Source of the DNA: Mustela lutreola
Taxonomy: Eukaryota; Chordata; Mammalia; Carnivora; Mustelidae
Length of the DNA: 64,000 bases
Assembly: GCF_030435805.1 (NCBI RefSeq)
Contig: NC_081308.1
Location: 131,918,936-131,982,935, forward strand
Reading direction: 5' to 3'
Below the pieces are notes generated by a model. The model was not told where the DNA came from. It did not search any database and worked only from the letters and a program-made list of their open reading frames with translations. Shown piece by piece: positions 1 through 11,159 of the stretch. Made by a program: the position numbers and the translations under genes. Every line of letters begins with the position of its first letter. The first letter of the stretch is position 1.

Positions 1-323
1 GGGGAAAACATGCGGGGACATGTGAAACGTGCAAAATATTACCCCTTCTTCATTATTCTCCGTTTAGCATCTAAACACAAGGAGAAAACGAAGGACACAT
101 TCCACCGAGCGGAGAGAGCCGCTGACAGCAAAGGACAGGGAAGGACAGAGAAGGACAGAAGCCGCGTGCTCCCGTTTCCTCCACTGTCTTCAGTCCGCTC
201 TCGCGCCTCCCTATCTCCATCCCAGAACCTCCCCTCCGCTTCCCCGAGGACAAAGGGAAGACCCTCTGAAGGCGGTGCCATGGCGGAAAAGAAACCCAGA
301 CAGAATCGCACAGCTCAGCTCCC

Positions 324-329
324 TTTAAT
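324..329 (-). terminator. LAGE3: LAGE3 polyadenylation signal (ATTAAA)
   Basis: The minus strand reads ATTAAA about 210 bases past the LAGE3 stop codon, which fits a short 3' UTR. No other canonical signal lies closer to the stop. The cleavage site is inferred. Confidence 0.5.
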
Positions 330-357
330 GGTCTGCAGTGACTGACCGTTTAAGCGG

Positions 358-390
358 CAAACAAAACAAAACAAAACAAAACAAAACAAA
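358..390. repeat. (AAAAC)n microsatellite
   Basis: About six pure copies of AAAAC lie within the presumed 3' UTR of LAGE3. Its purity suggests that its length varies between individuals. Confidence 0.9.
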
Positions 391-540
391 GGGGCCCTGA
401 GTGCCCTGGGGCCGTTAGCCTCAGAGGATTAGGCCCTCCTAACACAGGGGCAGCAGGTACGACAGGAGTCCCTGTCCCGGGAAGGACGCAGTCCCCGGGG
501 AGGGACACGATAGACTTCAGCCCCTCTCCCCAGCCCAGGC

Positions 541-2432
541 TTAGCGGGAAATGGGGGGCCCAAAGCGCCGCATGGTCCGCATCACCAGGGAAAGGTGGTC
601 CAGGAAGTTGAGGACGGAAATTCGCAGGAGGCGAGGATCCTCAGCTCTCCAGCGGCTGAAAGGGAGCAGAAAAGACAACCGAGTTGGAGGTGGAAGCTTC
701 TCCCCTTCCTTGCTCTGCCGCCCCCCGCCCCAAATCCAGCCCACCAACCCCGACATCCCAATGAAGGCACTTCCCTGTACCCCAGGCCAGGCTGCAGGTG
801 CAGGCCGAGACAGCCTCCGCCACCCCTGTCCCTGGAAGTAACCGTTCATGGAGGGTCTCTGTGTGTCCAGCTGAGTGCCCCTTCCGTGGAGACCGGGCCT
901 GCTATCGGCTACCGCTCCCACCGGGCCCCCTTCCAGAACTTACACGGCCAGGACGCTGCCGCTCACGGTGAGCTGCTTCTCGACAGCCTTTCTGTGGGGC
1001 TCGGCATCTGGGGCCAGGGACCCACAGGCGATCTCCGCCTCCAAGCAGGATGGAAAAGGGACGCAGAGGGCACTGGAGGAGACCAGCTTAAGGCACCATC
1101 CAAAGGATTTTGTGCCTGCCCCCCCGCCCTTCTCAGGCCCCCCTGACGAGCCCAGTCCCCTTCCAGACAGCTCCCACCTCCTTCCCCGACCTAATCACGC
1201 CCAGCCACCCGGGCCCCAGACGCCAAGCCAGGCCCATAGCCCCCCACCCCCGCTCCCCCGCAACCGGGCCATCCCCGGCTCTCCCTCCTTCCTTCCCCGA
1301 CCCGTCCCTCTAAAGCCAGGCCATTGGCACCCTGCTGGCATCTCTCTGCCGCCCCCCACTCCCCCAGCCACGGGCCAGAACCCCCCAGCTTCCTCCACCC
1401 CCTCGGTGACCACTGACCCACCAACCCCGGGCTGGACTCCTCCAGCCTCCCCAACATCTCCTGTGACCAGTGTCCCCGCAGCCCTGGGCGGGACCCAGCC
1501 CCCCCCCCAGCCACTCCCCGGGTGACCACCGTCCCACCGGCCCGGGCTGGACCCTCCCAGCCGCTCCCCCGGTGGCCACGGCCCCACCAGCCCTCTGCAG
1601 CCGCTCCCCACTGACTCCTGTCCCACCAGCAATCAGGCTGGACCCCCACAGCCTCTCCACCTCCTGTGACTACTGTCCCACCAGCCCCGGGCCGGACCAC
1701 CCAGCCTGCCCCAGGGACCACTGTCCCACCAGCCCTGGGCCGGTCCCCCGCATCTGCTCCCCTGGGGACCACCGCCCCACCAGCCCTGGGCCGGAACCCC
1801 CAGCCGCGCCCCCGCTGACTACTGTCCCACCAGCCCCGGGCCTGAACCCCCAGCCTCCCCCAGTGACTACTGTCCCACCAGCCCTGGGCCAGACCTCTGC
1901 AGCCGCTCCTCCGGTGACTACTACCACACCAGCAATCGGGCTGGACTCCCACAGTCTCCACCCCCCCCCCACACCACTGTCCCACCAGCCTCGGCCAGAC
2001 CCTCCAGCCGCTCCCCCGGTGACCACTGTCCCACCAGCCCTGGCCGGACCGCCCTAGCCGTCCCCAGCCCCCTGTGAACACCGCCCCTCTCCCTGTCCGC
2101 CCGCAGGCCGCCCCGACCCTTCGGTCCCTCAGGGGCCCTGGCGCCCACAGCCAGTCCCCGGCCCAGGCCCCGCCGTCCGCTCGGGCAGGATACAATCCGT
2201 GTCTTCGGGTCTCCCGCCGTCCAGTCGTGGCAGCGGCGTCTCCGCCCGGCTCCGGGACGTGCCGTGCGCGCGAGACGGGCCGAGCCCTGCCGGCGGCGGT
2301 AGCAGCGGCCTCGCCCGCGCCGCCGGGAAAGCCGGGGCCGCCCCGGCCACCGCGACGGTCCTGGCCGTCCGGGCCGTGGTCCGCAGCGCCCGCCCCGCCG
2401 CCCGCGCCTGCGTCTGCGCCTGCCGCCTGCAT
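541..2432 (-). CDS. LAGE3: LAGE3, KEOPS/EKC complex subunit (Pcc1 family)
   Basis: Three coding exons on the minus strand: 2194-2432, 944-1072 and 541-655. They sum to 483 nt, giving 160 aa against 143 in human. All junctions are GT-AG (both donors after phase-2 codons), and the stop at 541-543 follows the C-terminus RFGPPISR. Residues ~80-160 form the conserved Pcc1-like domain, including LEAEIACGSLAPD, QLTVSGSVLAV and LLRISVLNFLDHLSLVMRTM. Residues 1-78 are Gly/Ala-rich, low in complexity and poorly conserved. The start is the only ATG in the frame, has G at -3, and matches the human start by its Asp/Ala/Gly-rich context. By family knowledge LAGE3 works with OSGEP, TP53RK, TPRKB and GON7 in making N6-threonylcarbamoyladenosine at position 37 of ANN-decoding tRNAs. 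The promoter is a CpG island. Intron 1 (1073-2193) holds a minisatellite. Confidence 0.95.
1340..2056. repeat. GC-rich minisatellite (~50-bp unit) in LAGE3 intron 1
   Basis: About 13 imperfect copies of a ~50-bp unit are marked by the plus-strand core TCCCACCAGCCCTGGGCCGG followed by a CCCAGCCGCTCCCC-type stretch and GTGACYACTG. Cores recur near 1409, 1530, 1582, 1620, 1675, 1725, 1774, 1826, 1871, 1922, 1978 and 2027. The array fills most of intron 1. Both strands are poor in stop codons here, which produces several spurious reading frames. Confidence 0.9.
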
Positions 2433-3300
2433 GGCCGCCGCGCCCCGCCCCCGCCTTCCGGGCGCCGCTCCCGCCGCCCCGCCCCTCGCGAGGCCCCGCC
2501 TCCGCGCCGCGCGCACGCCACTGTCTCAGGGCGGGGAGGGGAGGGGAGGGACGGGGAGAGGCGGGGCGGGGCGGGGCGGCGTGGGGGGAAAAGGGTGCCG
2601 GGCGCGTGGCCGCTTCCCGCCAAACCGACCCGGCGGGGGCCCGCCAGGAAAGCGCGGCTCTCTCCACAAGCCCTGCGTCTCAGAGCCCGACGCGTCCCCA
2701 GGGCACCTGCGCCAACGGGCTCCTAGGGAGGCCGCCGGGCCTGTGGTCGCTGCCCGCCCAGTGGGCCCTTGCACCCTCGGGCCCTGGGAGGACCCATGGC
2801 TGCCGAGCCGGCGAGCGCTTCCTCGCAAAGCTCAGCGCCTTTGTAGGCGACGCGACTCGGGCTGCCCGGAGCGCCTGCGCCAACAGCCTCCATCGCCCCC
2901 CACCCCGGCCAACCCCACCGACCCGCCCCGGCCCCGCGGAGCCTGCTGGGCCCTAGACTCGCCTCCCACAGTCCCGGTCAGCTGCCCCGGGAGCTGCCGG
3001 AGACCCCGCCCCACGGCTGCCTGGCCAATGAGCGCTCTCTCGCGAAGCCCCGCCCCTCAGGGCTCCGTGGGAGCCAGGCGCGCCTGCGCATACACGACCC
3101 TTCCCTCGGGCGGCGGCCGGCAGCGTGCTGGCTTCCCGCCAAGCCGACCCCGCGGCCCGTGGCTTCCGGGACCGCCTTCCCGGCTGCGTGGCCAGCGAGC
3201 ACTCCCTCACGGAACGCTGCCCCCTAGGGTGACACGTGACCCCGTCGCACCTCCGCAGTCCCGTCGTGCCTCAGCTCGACCCCCATCGCAGCCCCCACCC
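2080..3300 (-). promoter_or_regulatory. LAGE3: CpG island and promoter region of LAGE3
   Basis: Very CpG-dense sequence covers LAGE3 exon 1 and extends about 850 bp upstream. A run of GC boxes and G-runs at 2527-2590 (GGGGCGGGGCGGGGCGG type) lies just upstream of the start codon and suggests Sp1/KLF-driven, TATA-less initiation. No TATA box is visible. The exact start site cannot be set from sequence. Confidence 0.7.
2600..3240. repeat. Degenerate tandem repeat of ~170-215 bp upstream of LAGE3
   Basis: A recurring plus-strand block, GGCTGC-N-TGGCCAAYGAGCGC-type followed by TCTCGCRAAGC, appears near 2797, 3014 and 3182. A second shared block starting TTCCCGCCAARCCGACC lies near 2613 and 3134. 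The copies are imperfect, so the duplication is not recent. Confidence 0.5.
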
Positions 3301-4361
3301 CTGCCCGAGACCTCGTGTGAAGCCACGGGACTCGAGGCCTGTTGCCCGCCCTGCCTCTTCCCGGGGTTCGGGTCCCCAGGGGGGACGTGCGGCTCGACGT
3401 CCTTGCAGCCATTCGTGGAAGGGAGGTGGGACAGAGCCCACGACGGATCCTGAGCCGCGCCCCGGCCCCATCGCCGGTACAGGTGGACAACCCGAAGTGG
3501 CCTTCGAGGGGGCGGCCCCTGGGATGAGCGCATCAGATGCGATTTTCAGGAAGATGGCCCGGTGGCCCCCGTGCGAGGGCAAGCCTGCCAGAGGGACGAG
3601 GAGCGACGGGGTGGGCCCCGGAACTCAAGCAGTGGCCGCGGAAAACCGGGCTCGTGTCCTAGACGAACAACCAGAAGGCAGAACGGCAAAAGTCCCCACG
3701 GCCCGGTCTAGATGCCAGGAAGCCTGCACAACACCCCCAAGTGTAGACACCCATGATCTCTGGGTGGTGGCTTTGGGGGGCTGACTTCCTTGGGGGGGCT
3801 TCTTCCCCCAAAAGGCCCGCGGAGACCTTACGTCATGTTTCTTTCATTTTTTTTTCTTGTACGTCGTCTCTACACCCAGCCTGGGCCAAAAACTCACGTG
3901 CCCCAGACCAAGAGTCGCATGCTGTACCCACCGAACCAGCCTGCGGGCACCCCCATAATCAAAAAGCAGTTTTTTAATCAGACAAGAGATATCCATCCTG
4001 GGATGCTGTATTAGTTTTCTGTGTCTGTCCTTGGTAATCATAAGGAAGGACATAAAACTGAACTAGAGCATCAAATCCTGCTCCATCTCCTCTCAAAACA
4101 GACCCTACATCAGACCACTTCACTCCCTCTTCATTGCTAATGCCAAGTGGGAACCACCATCCATCCAATTCGTTCAATAGCTTCCTGACTGGTTTGCTAC
4201 TATACTTGTGCCTTTACAGCTTGTTCATGCAACAGAATCACCTCTTAATTCTTAATATGTTACATTATGTCGCATCCCTGTTTAGAATCATAAAATGATT
4301 TTCCATTGCCCTTGCAATTATATCTGAACTCCTGATGTAGCTAATAAAAGCTCCTACGTGT

Positions 4362-4550
4362 GGGGCGCCTGGGGGGCTCAGTCGGTTGAGCGGCCAGCTC
4401 TTGGTTTCAGCTCAGGTCATGACCTCAGGGTTGTGAGTTCCAGCCCAGTGCTGGGCTCCATGATCCGCAAGAAGTTTGCTTGAGATTCTCTGATTCTCTC
4501 CCTCTCTCCCTCCCTCCTCTCAAAAATGAATAAAGAAATCTTCAAAAATA
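4362..4550 (+). mobile_element. CAN-SINE (tRNA-derived), plus orientation
   Basis: It starts GGGGCGCCTGG and carries a degenerate RNA polymerase III A/B-box head (GGCTCAGTCGGTTGAG), a CT-rich middle and an A-rich tail. The middle differs from the younger copies in the window, so this is an older or different subfamily. Confidence 0.85.
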
Positions 4551-4949
4551 CCCCAACTCTGTCTGACCTGAGCTCCCAGCTTGTCCTTCTGTGTCCTCAT
4601 CTGTTGGCTCCTGCATTCTGTGCAGCCTGGGGCCTTCTCTTTGCTCCTGACCAGGGGTGGCCTAACCCTAGCTCTTGCATTTATTCTTATGTTTGGAAGA
4701 CTCTGTACAAATCTTCCCATGGTTGGCTGCTCCTTGTCATGAGGATCTTGGTTCCCATGTCGCCTTGGAAAGGCCTTTTGTGTCACCAAACTAACATACT
4801 GCCCCCAGGCAACATTCTTCACATATGTCTATTTCAGTCAATTGCATTGCATTGATCATAATCTGAAATTATAATCTTGTTTTCTTTACTTTTATATCAT
4901 TCATATAGCTCTCTGGTAAGTTTTTGTTGTTGTTGTTCTGTTCAGTTTC

Positions 4950-5038
4950 TTTTTAAAGATTTATTTATTTATTTTAGAGAAAGCACGAGCAGGGCGAGGC
5001 GCAGAGGGAGAGAGAGAGAAGCAGACTCCCTGCTGAAT
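4950..5038 (-). mobile_element. CAN-SINE fragment, minus orientation
   Basis: It begins with the reversed tail AAAGATTTATTTATTTATTT and a GA-rich stretch, then stops before the tRNA-like head, so the 5' half of the element is missing. Confidence 0.75.
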
Positions 5039-5122
5039 CTAATGAGGAAGCAATCGGGAGAACCTAGATTCTGGAACATTCTACGAGGCAAGTGCTCTGG
5101 ATTCTTTCAAAAATATTGTTGC

Positions 5123-5308
5123 TTGGGATGCCTGGGTGGCTCAGTGGCTTAAGCCTCTGTTTTGGCTCTGGTCATGATCCCAGGGTCCTGGGATGGAGCC
5201 CCACATCGGGCTCCTTGCTTGGCAGGGAGTCTGCTTCTCTGCCTGCTGCTCCCCCTGCTTGTGCTCCCTCTCACCCTCTCTCTCTGACAAGTAAAGAAAT
5301 TAAAATAT
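5123..5308 (+). mobile_element. CAN-SINE with 10-bp target duplication
   Basis: A full-length copy is flanked by ATATTGTTGC at 5113-5122 and 5309-5318. The duplication is perfect, so insertion was by L1-type target-primed reverse transcription. Confidence 0.9.
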
Positions 5309-5343
5309 ATATTGTTGCCTGATTCCCTATGGAAAAGGGAGAG

Positions 5344-5531
5344 GTTTTATTTATTTATTTATTTGACAGAGAAAGAGACACACGAGAGGTAACACAAGCA
5401 GGGGGAGTGGGAGAGGGAGAAGAAGCCTTCCATCAGAGCAGGGAGCCTGATGCATGGCTGGATCCCAGGACTCTGGGATCATGACCTGAGCCAAAGGCAG
5501 AGACTTAACGCCTGAGCCACCCAGGCACTCC
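5344..5531 (-). mobile_element. CAN-SINE with 12-bp target duplication, minus orientation
   Basis: A full-length reverse copy is flanked by GAAAAGGGAGAG at 5332-5343 and 5532-5543. It lies 13 bases past the target duplication of the previous SINE. Confidence 0.9.
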
Positions 5532-8500
5532 GAAAAGGGAGAGTTTTGAGAGACACGGGTGTCCTCCTGCTTCCTGTTGTTAAAAGTGTGGCTGAGAGCT
5601 GTTGGCATTCATTGAGGCAGGCTGTGGAGAAATGTGCTTGCTCAGTGGCTGATGTAAATGCCACAAGGGAGGGAGCTGTGTCTTTTGGTGCCAGCGTTGC
5701 CAGCCTTTGGGACATGGCGGGCGCTTTGGGAGTGTGTCTGGAAGGAATGAAGGAGGCATCTACAGGAGGGCCAGGAGCTGTCTCAGTCACTTAGAGATGT
5801 GGCCTGGAGCTCAGGAAAAAGGGCCAAGAGGGAAGTACAGAGACGGGAATGAAGGTGGACAGACTCCCTTGGGAAGTGATGGTGGGGAGTGGGGTCTGGG
5901 TACAGGGCCCTGGAGCTCCTCATATTAAGAGGTAAGGTGTGTGGGGGGAAAGAACCAGCAATGGAGCGAGAGAAGGAGTGAACACCCTGAGGGACACGCA
6001 GACAGGGTGGTTCCCCAGGAGCCCTGGAGGTGGGCAAGGGTGGCTGTTTCTCCTTCGGGCTTTCCTGGGCCCCAAGGTCTGGGGCTGCCTACAGCTGTCG
6101 TGTCTACTCCTAGAAGCACCAGGCCCGGCTCACCCCTGCACCCCTGCTGAACCTATCAGAGCTGGCCGGGCCCAGTTTCAGCCAGGCCTGTGCAGGACGC
6201 CTGCCCGTGCCAGCAAACTGTGAGAGCAGCCTAGCTGCTTGCGTACCTCCAGTCGGTGAGTTCCATTGCGAAGTAAATGCTGCTCTCCCGAGTCTGCCCC
6301 TTCCTGCTCCGTGCCTTTGGGAAATGGCACCACAAGCACCGCATGCCAGGTGCCAGACCACTTCCATCTGTGATGCCCCAACTTGTCCTGTGTCTCCCAA
6401 TATCATTGTAACGAACAGCAGGGCCCACCAGGTGCATCATGTCCCTGGGGGTGGGGACTATCCCGAGGACCCTCCCCAAGGGGCAGGCAGTGGGGCTTGG
6501 GGATCCACAGTAGCCAGGGCCCAAAGGGCAGCAGGGGTGTCAGTACCCACCTCCTGGGTGGGCGCTTGGGTCAGAGGGGTACAGAGCCTGCCTTAAACAT
6601 CGTGACCACTGTTGAAGAACCATAGTGTTCAGAGCCCATGGGCATACCCAGGGCCACCCCCAGATTCGAGGGGCAGAGGGAGGGTGCAGCCCTATGGCCG
6701 CTCCATCTTCACTTGGAGTCCCTGGTCTCCTCTCCTGACAGCACAGGCCCCTTCCCCTTGTGTCTCCCACTCCCAGCCCTGCAGCATCCTTTCTCCTCCT
6801 GTCTTCCCTCCTTTTCCTGCCCATCCCTGCCCAGCCACAGCTGGAGAGAAGCTTCCAGAATGTGCCCCCCCCCCCCCGCTGTCACTGTCCCATCTCTCTC
6901 CACCTTGCAGCCACTTCTAGCTCTCCAATGTCACCAACGACCTTCTTGCTACCAATGCCTCTTGGCAGCTCCAGACAACAGACCCCCCCCCCCTTTCTGG
7001 AAGGGTGTCCTTGGCTTCTCGTACTGACCTTTCCCCGTGGCCTCGTGTTGGGTAGCTTCTGGGCCTTTACCATGTCTCCAGTTGGTAAAATGCCTCAAGG
7101 CCCAGTCCTCTCTTCTCTTTTCATGCTACACTCTCTGGAAAGCCCCCTCACCTGTCCTCAGAGATCCTAGGACACCCTCTCCACACCTCACTCCTGTCCG
7201 ACGTCAAAGAAGGCTGCACGGGGCTCTGGAACCAGACGACTGGGCCAGGCTCCCACCATACACCCTGACGATCTCATTCATGCTTCCATGTCCACCCTGA
7301 TGTCCTGGATGAGTTCCTGACCCCCATGTCCCGTGTCCAGTGGATGGCTCCTAGCCACCCGAGGGTTCTTGTCACTCCTGAGCCACGAGGCACTAGCACA
7401 AGGCACTCAATGGCCATCTCTAGGGTCTGAAATGCACAATGGCGTCACTCCGCTGCAGTGGACAGCTGCTGCTTGGCCCCACCATTTAGCCCTGGCTTTT
7501 GTAGGGAATCCTCCTGTCCCTCCCTCCCATGGGAATCCAGGGGGCTGGCCTCCCACCACCCATCCCCCCGCTGGCCAAAATGACTGGAGTGTGACCTGAG
7601 CAATAGAACAGCATTTATTTGCTGGGGGCATCCGAGAAAGAAGCTACACCTACACCCCGGGGGGAGAAGGTGTGCCTTGATGGCTGTGAACAGGAGAGTC
7701 CGTGGATACAGAGAACAGCCATCTTTTGATCCTGAGGCAATGGCCTGGACTGGAGAGGGGAGGCAGGAGGAGACTGTGCATCTGGCGGAACCGTCCATCT
7801 GCTGCCAGTACCCCTGGACTTCTCAGCTCGGTCAACCGGCGTTTCCTTTATGGCTTAAACCAGTTTCTTTCAAGGTTAAACCCATTACTGGATGCCAAAT
7901 GCAGTTCCTTCCAGTTCAGAGTCCGTCTCACTCACCTTTAGTGGGATTCGAAATTTCAACAAAAATTTCCTGACTCAGAATAGAATGAGAGCATTGCAAA
8001 GTGCCAGAGAAGCTTCCCTGCTGTTGGACATTCCCAGCTCTGGGGGGTGGGGACAGGCAGGGACTTCTTTCTGCTCTTCAAAGCCTTCACCCTTTGGGCC
8101 TCTGTCTTCCCTGCCTGGCCACCCAGAATTCACCCTATGAGGCCCAGCAGGAGGGCAGCTTCCTTCTGGCCTTGACCGTCCTAGGTGTCCTCTGCCAAGG
8201 AGCAGGGCCACCAGCCCATGCTTCTAGCCCCTGCCCAGCAATCTGAGCGCTCCCCTCAGGCAGTGAGGTGTGTGCAGAAGGAAAGGCCCTGTGTCCATGT
8301 GGCAGAGGAAGGGTCTACTTCCACACTGTGGGTAAGCGCAGGGTGTGGGGGCCTGGCCAAGGCTGAGTGACCTCAAGTTAGTCACCTGTCATCCCTCGGT
8401 GAGACATGCCTATGTCCAGGAGAAAATAAGCAGAGGGAAAGGTTAACCCAAAGAGCTGTGACATGAAGGACCAAGACATCGCATCTCTGGGCCATGCTTG

Positions 8501-9157
8501 GCCACTGCTCGGTTTTTGGCCTGTGTGTGTATGGAGCACAGACCCCTCACCCCGGGGCTGGGTAAGGATGAAGGAAAGGGAGGTTTCAAGAATGGCCACC
8601 ACGGTGCAGAGTTAACAAGTAGGAACCGGCGTGGCACTGGGACTTGCCTGAGGTCATACCGCAGAGGTCTCCGACTCCCTAACCTGCTTTTCCTTGTCGG
8701 GGGCACACTGGCTGCAGCAGCTGCGGGGGCCCCAGGGCTGGCTGTCACTTGACCCCCTGCCAATGTCCTGAACCTGTCTGAGGTCAGGTGACAGGACTGG
8801 GCAGCCTGGGCCAGCTGCTTTTCCTTTCAGGCCTGAGGAGTTTCTGGAGGTTTATTTTCAGTGGCCTAAACATGACAGGCCAAAGACCATCCCTTGGAAC
8901 CTGTCCAACAGCCCCTTTTCCCCTCTGCACCCTGAGGCACTTCTAGAAGCTGGCCATGCTCAGATGCTGGCTTCCCGGCTTCACTGCTTGATGCCTCCTC
9001 ACTGTCTTACCTTTCATGGGAGGTGGGGGGAGAGCCGCGTCCAGTGCGTGTGCTGTGCCTGCCCCCAGGGCAAACCAGGTACGTGGACCCGGGTGCCTGC
9101 CGGCTGTTATTCTTATTCGTATTATTATTATGAGTCAAATCGCAACAGGAGAACACA

Positions 9158-9163
9158 TTTAAT
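9158..9163 (-). terminator. UBL4A: UBL4A polyadenylation signal (ATTAAA)
   Basis: The minus strand reads ATTAAA about 50 bases past the UBL4A stop codon, implying a very short 3' UTR. The assignment is by position and motif only. Confidence 0.6.
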
Positions 9164-9213
9164 GCTACATGCAGCTTGTAGCCTGGCTGGGCTCCTCCCC
9201 ACACCGGAGAATC

Positions 9214-10167
9214 CTATTTGGAGAACCCCTTCTCCACAGCTTCAGTCACTTCGGGGTGCAGAAAGCGGCCAGCGAGGCGCTCGATGTCATCCAGAGTCAG
9301 GCGGTTCAGGGACCTCTCATAATCCTGAGGAGAGAAGGCAGGATTCAGGGGGTGCCAGTCGGGGGTACCCTGCGGCAGGGGATGGGCGCAGCCGGGCTGG
9401 GGATGAATGTCCTGGGCTGCCTTGCTCACCCTCTGGAGCTGATCCAGGACCCTGGCCGCGTCCGCAGCGCTGAAGTGGCGGGCCAGGACTTTGGAGACGA
9501 GCTGCCAGGCGGGGGCCGGCGGGGGTGGGGCCTCGGCGAGTCTCCGGGCGGCGCTTTCTTCCAGCAACACCTTCTCCAGAGGTTTGACCACTAGGTTGAG
9601 CTTGGAATTGGGCCCAACGCTGTAGTCGGAGAGTCTCTTCCCATCTGGCAAAGAGAGATTGATAGAAGTCGTTACCCACAGGCGAAGCTCTGCGGCACCT
9701 GTCTGAGGAGGGTTCGGTCACCTCCCTGAGGGCAGAGTGACCAGCACCCCATGTCACACTCCTTCTCGGGCTCGGCCCAGACACCCCGTCCCCCGAATTC
9801 CTGCGCGGCTCCCTGGGCGGCTCCTCTGCCCGGGTACCTGCCAGGGCTTTGCCCTTGAATAGCAGCCGCTGCTGGCGCACGGGGACGTTGAGCTTCTCGG
9901 AGACCAGATGTTTCAGCGTGGACACCGGCTCGTCCTCCGACACCTGTGGCCGGGCCGAGGGTGCGAGGCAGAGGCTGAGTTCCCGGGGCCCCCGCTGAGG
10001 TCGTCTCCCCGGCCTCCCCCACTGCCCATCCCCCGCCCCGCCCGTCCCGTCCTTGCGCCCAGCGCGGGGGGTGGGGAGTGCGCGAGCCGGCACGCTGGCG
10101 GGGCCCCCCGCGACGCTACCTGCAGGCTGCACTCGCGGCCCTGGAGCGCTTTCACTGTCAGCTGCAT
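9214..10167 (-). CDS. UBL4A: UBL4A, ubiquitin-like protein 4A (GET5 homologue)
   Basis: Four exons on the minus strand: 10120-10167, 9838-9943, 9430-9644 and 9214-9324, total 480 nt, 159 aa (human 157). All junctions are GT-AG and in phase. The start MQLTVKALQGRECSLQ is the canonical family start. Residues ~1-72 are a ubiquitin-like domain ending in NLVVKPLEK. Residues ~95-150 hold the C-terminal helical region (LARHFSAADAARVLDQL, then DYERSLNRLTLDDIERLAGRF). By family knowledge UBL4A forms the cytosolic BAG6-GET4-UBL4A complex, which passes tail-anchored proteins from SGTA to the GET3/TRC40 ATPase and sorts mislocalised proteins for degradation. The segment between the domains (AEAPPPPAPAW) is two residues longer than in human. 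It lies 990 bp downstream of the SLC10A3 stop on the same strand, with its own CpG island. Confidence 0.97.
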
Positions 10168-10480
10168 GGCGGCCGCGGCGGCATCCACTGCGGCGGGCGC
10201 GCACCCCGACCGCCCCCCGCTGCGCGCCGCCGCCCCGGGCGCGCGCCGGAACCGCCCGTCGCCGCCGGAAGCAGCGCGAGGGACGCGCCCGGCCCCGCCC
10301 TTTCCCGCCCCGCCCCGCGCGGCCCGGCCCCGCCTCCACCGGCCCGCGAAGAGCGGACCCGGAGTCCCGCCTCGGGAACGTCGGGGAACGCCACGCGCGC
10401 TGCCGGATTTCCCTGCGGCCACGGTGCCTGGCAGCCCGCCACGACAGGGAGGAGGAGCGAGTTGGGCCAAGTTGGCTTCC
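10040..10480 (-). promoter_or_regulatory. UBL4A: UBL4A CpG-island promoter
   Basis: CpG-dense sequence with several GC boxes (CCCCGCCC and CCGCCCC) surrounds UBL4A exon 1 and extends ~300 bp upstream of the start codon. No TATA box is visible. Transcription probably starts within 150 bp upstream of 10167. Confidence 0.7.
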
Positions 10481-10931
10481 GGTGGAAGCTGGGGCTTGGT
10501 GGGGGGGACGGAGGGCCGGGAGTGCTGTCGTCCCTGGCGGGCTGCTGGGGCTCGTGCAAACCCGGATTCTCTCGCTCGGGAGTCCACGTAAAGGCCCAGC
10601 GCGGCCAAGCTTTTGCCCTACTGCCCGAGGGCCCTCTGCCTCTCTTCTCTAGCCTGGCTGCAGAAAGTCAGCTGAGTTTGAGAGCTGGCTGGGGAGGCCG
10701 GCCTCTGCACTCATCCTGTCTTCATCCTCGCACGCTCACTCGAGAACAGTAGGGCCCACCTCTCACTGACAGGCAAATGCATGGGAAAGGAAGGTTAGAG
10801 AGAAAGCCTGCAGAGATCACATGGTCACCCAAGCCAGTTCCTCCATCCTGTGTACATCTCTACCCAGCCACACCCTTCCTGCCCCCACCCCAAGGGCAAA
10901 GACTGGAAGCCACCCAATCTTGCTTCTCTCT

Positions 10932-10937
10932 TTTATT
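10932..10937 (-). terminator. SLC10A3: SLC10A3 polyadenylation signal (AATAAA)
   Basis: The minus strand reads AATAAA 223 bases past the SLC10A3 stop codon. It is the first canonical signal after the gene. Confidence 0.75.
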
Positions 10938-11159
10938 GAAATATATTTTCTGAGCAGTGCTCACCTACCTAACTCAGCATGGCCTCTTTGGCACTGAAAG
11001 CTGGAGAATAAAAAACCAGTAAAAAAAATAAGCCTGGATTTTTTTTTTTTTTTCTGAGTGCATAGTGCATGAGAGCTGAAGGCCTTTGGTACACAAGAAC
11101 TGTGGAGACAGTGGGCGGAGGGTAGGGGCGAAGGGTGGTGAAAGCTTGACCCAGGGGCC

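Larger units (their letters stand above)
3300..9150. other. Gene-free interval between LAGE3 and UBL4A
   Basis: I find no exon with homology to a known protein and no reading frame with coding character. The first 400 bp are a CpG-poor continuation of the LAGE3 island. CAN-SINE copies lie at 4.36-5.53 kb and are listed separately. The rest (5.55-9.15 kb) looks like unique, mildly GC-rich intergenic DNA. Confidence 0.7.

Noticed and set aside
1191-2516. 441-codon open frame on the minus strand
   Set aside because: It is LAGE3 exon 1 read on through intron 1 and the minisatellite; the first codon is GTG, not ATG. Splicing at 2194 restores the known protein.
2074-3453. 459-codon plus-strand frame in the LAGE3 CpG island
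   Set aside because: Stop codons are rare in such GC-rich DNA. The product is Pro/Arg/Ala-rich, with no known domain, and overlaps LAGE3 exon 1 and promoter in antisense.
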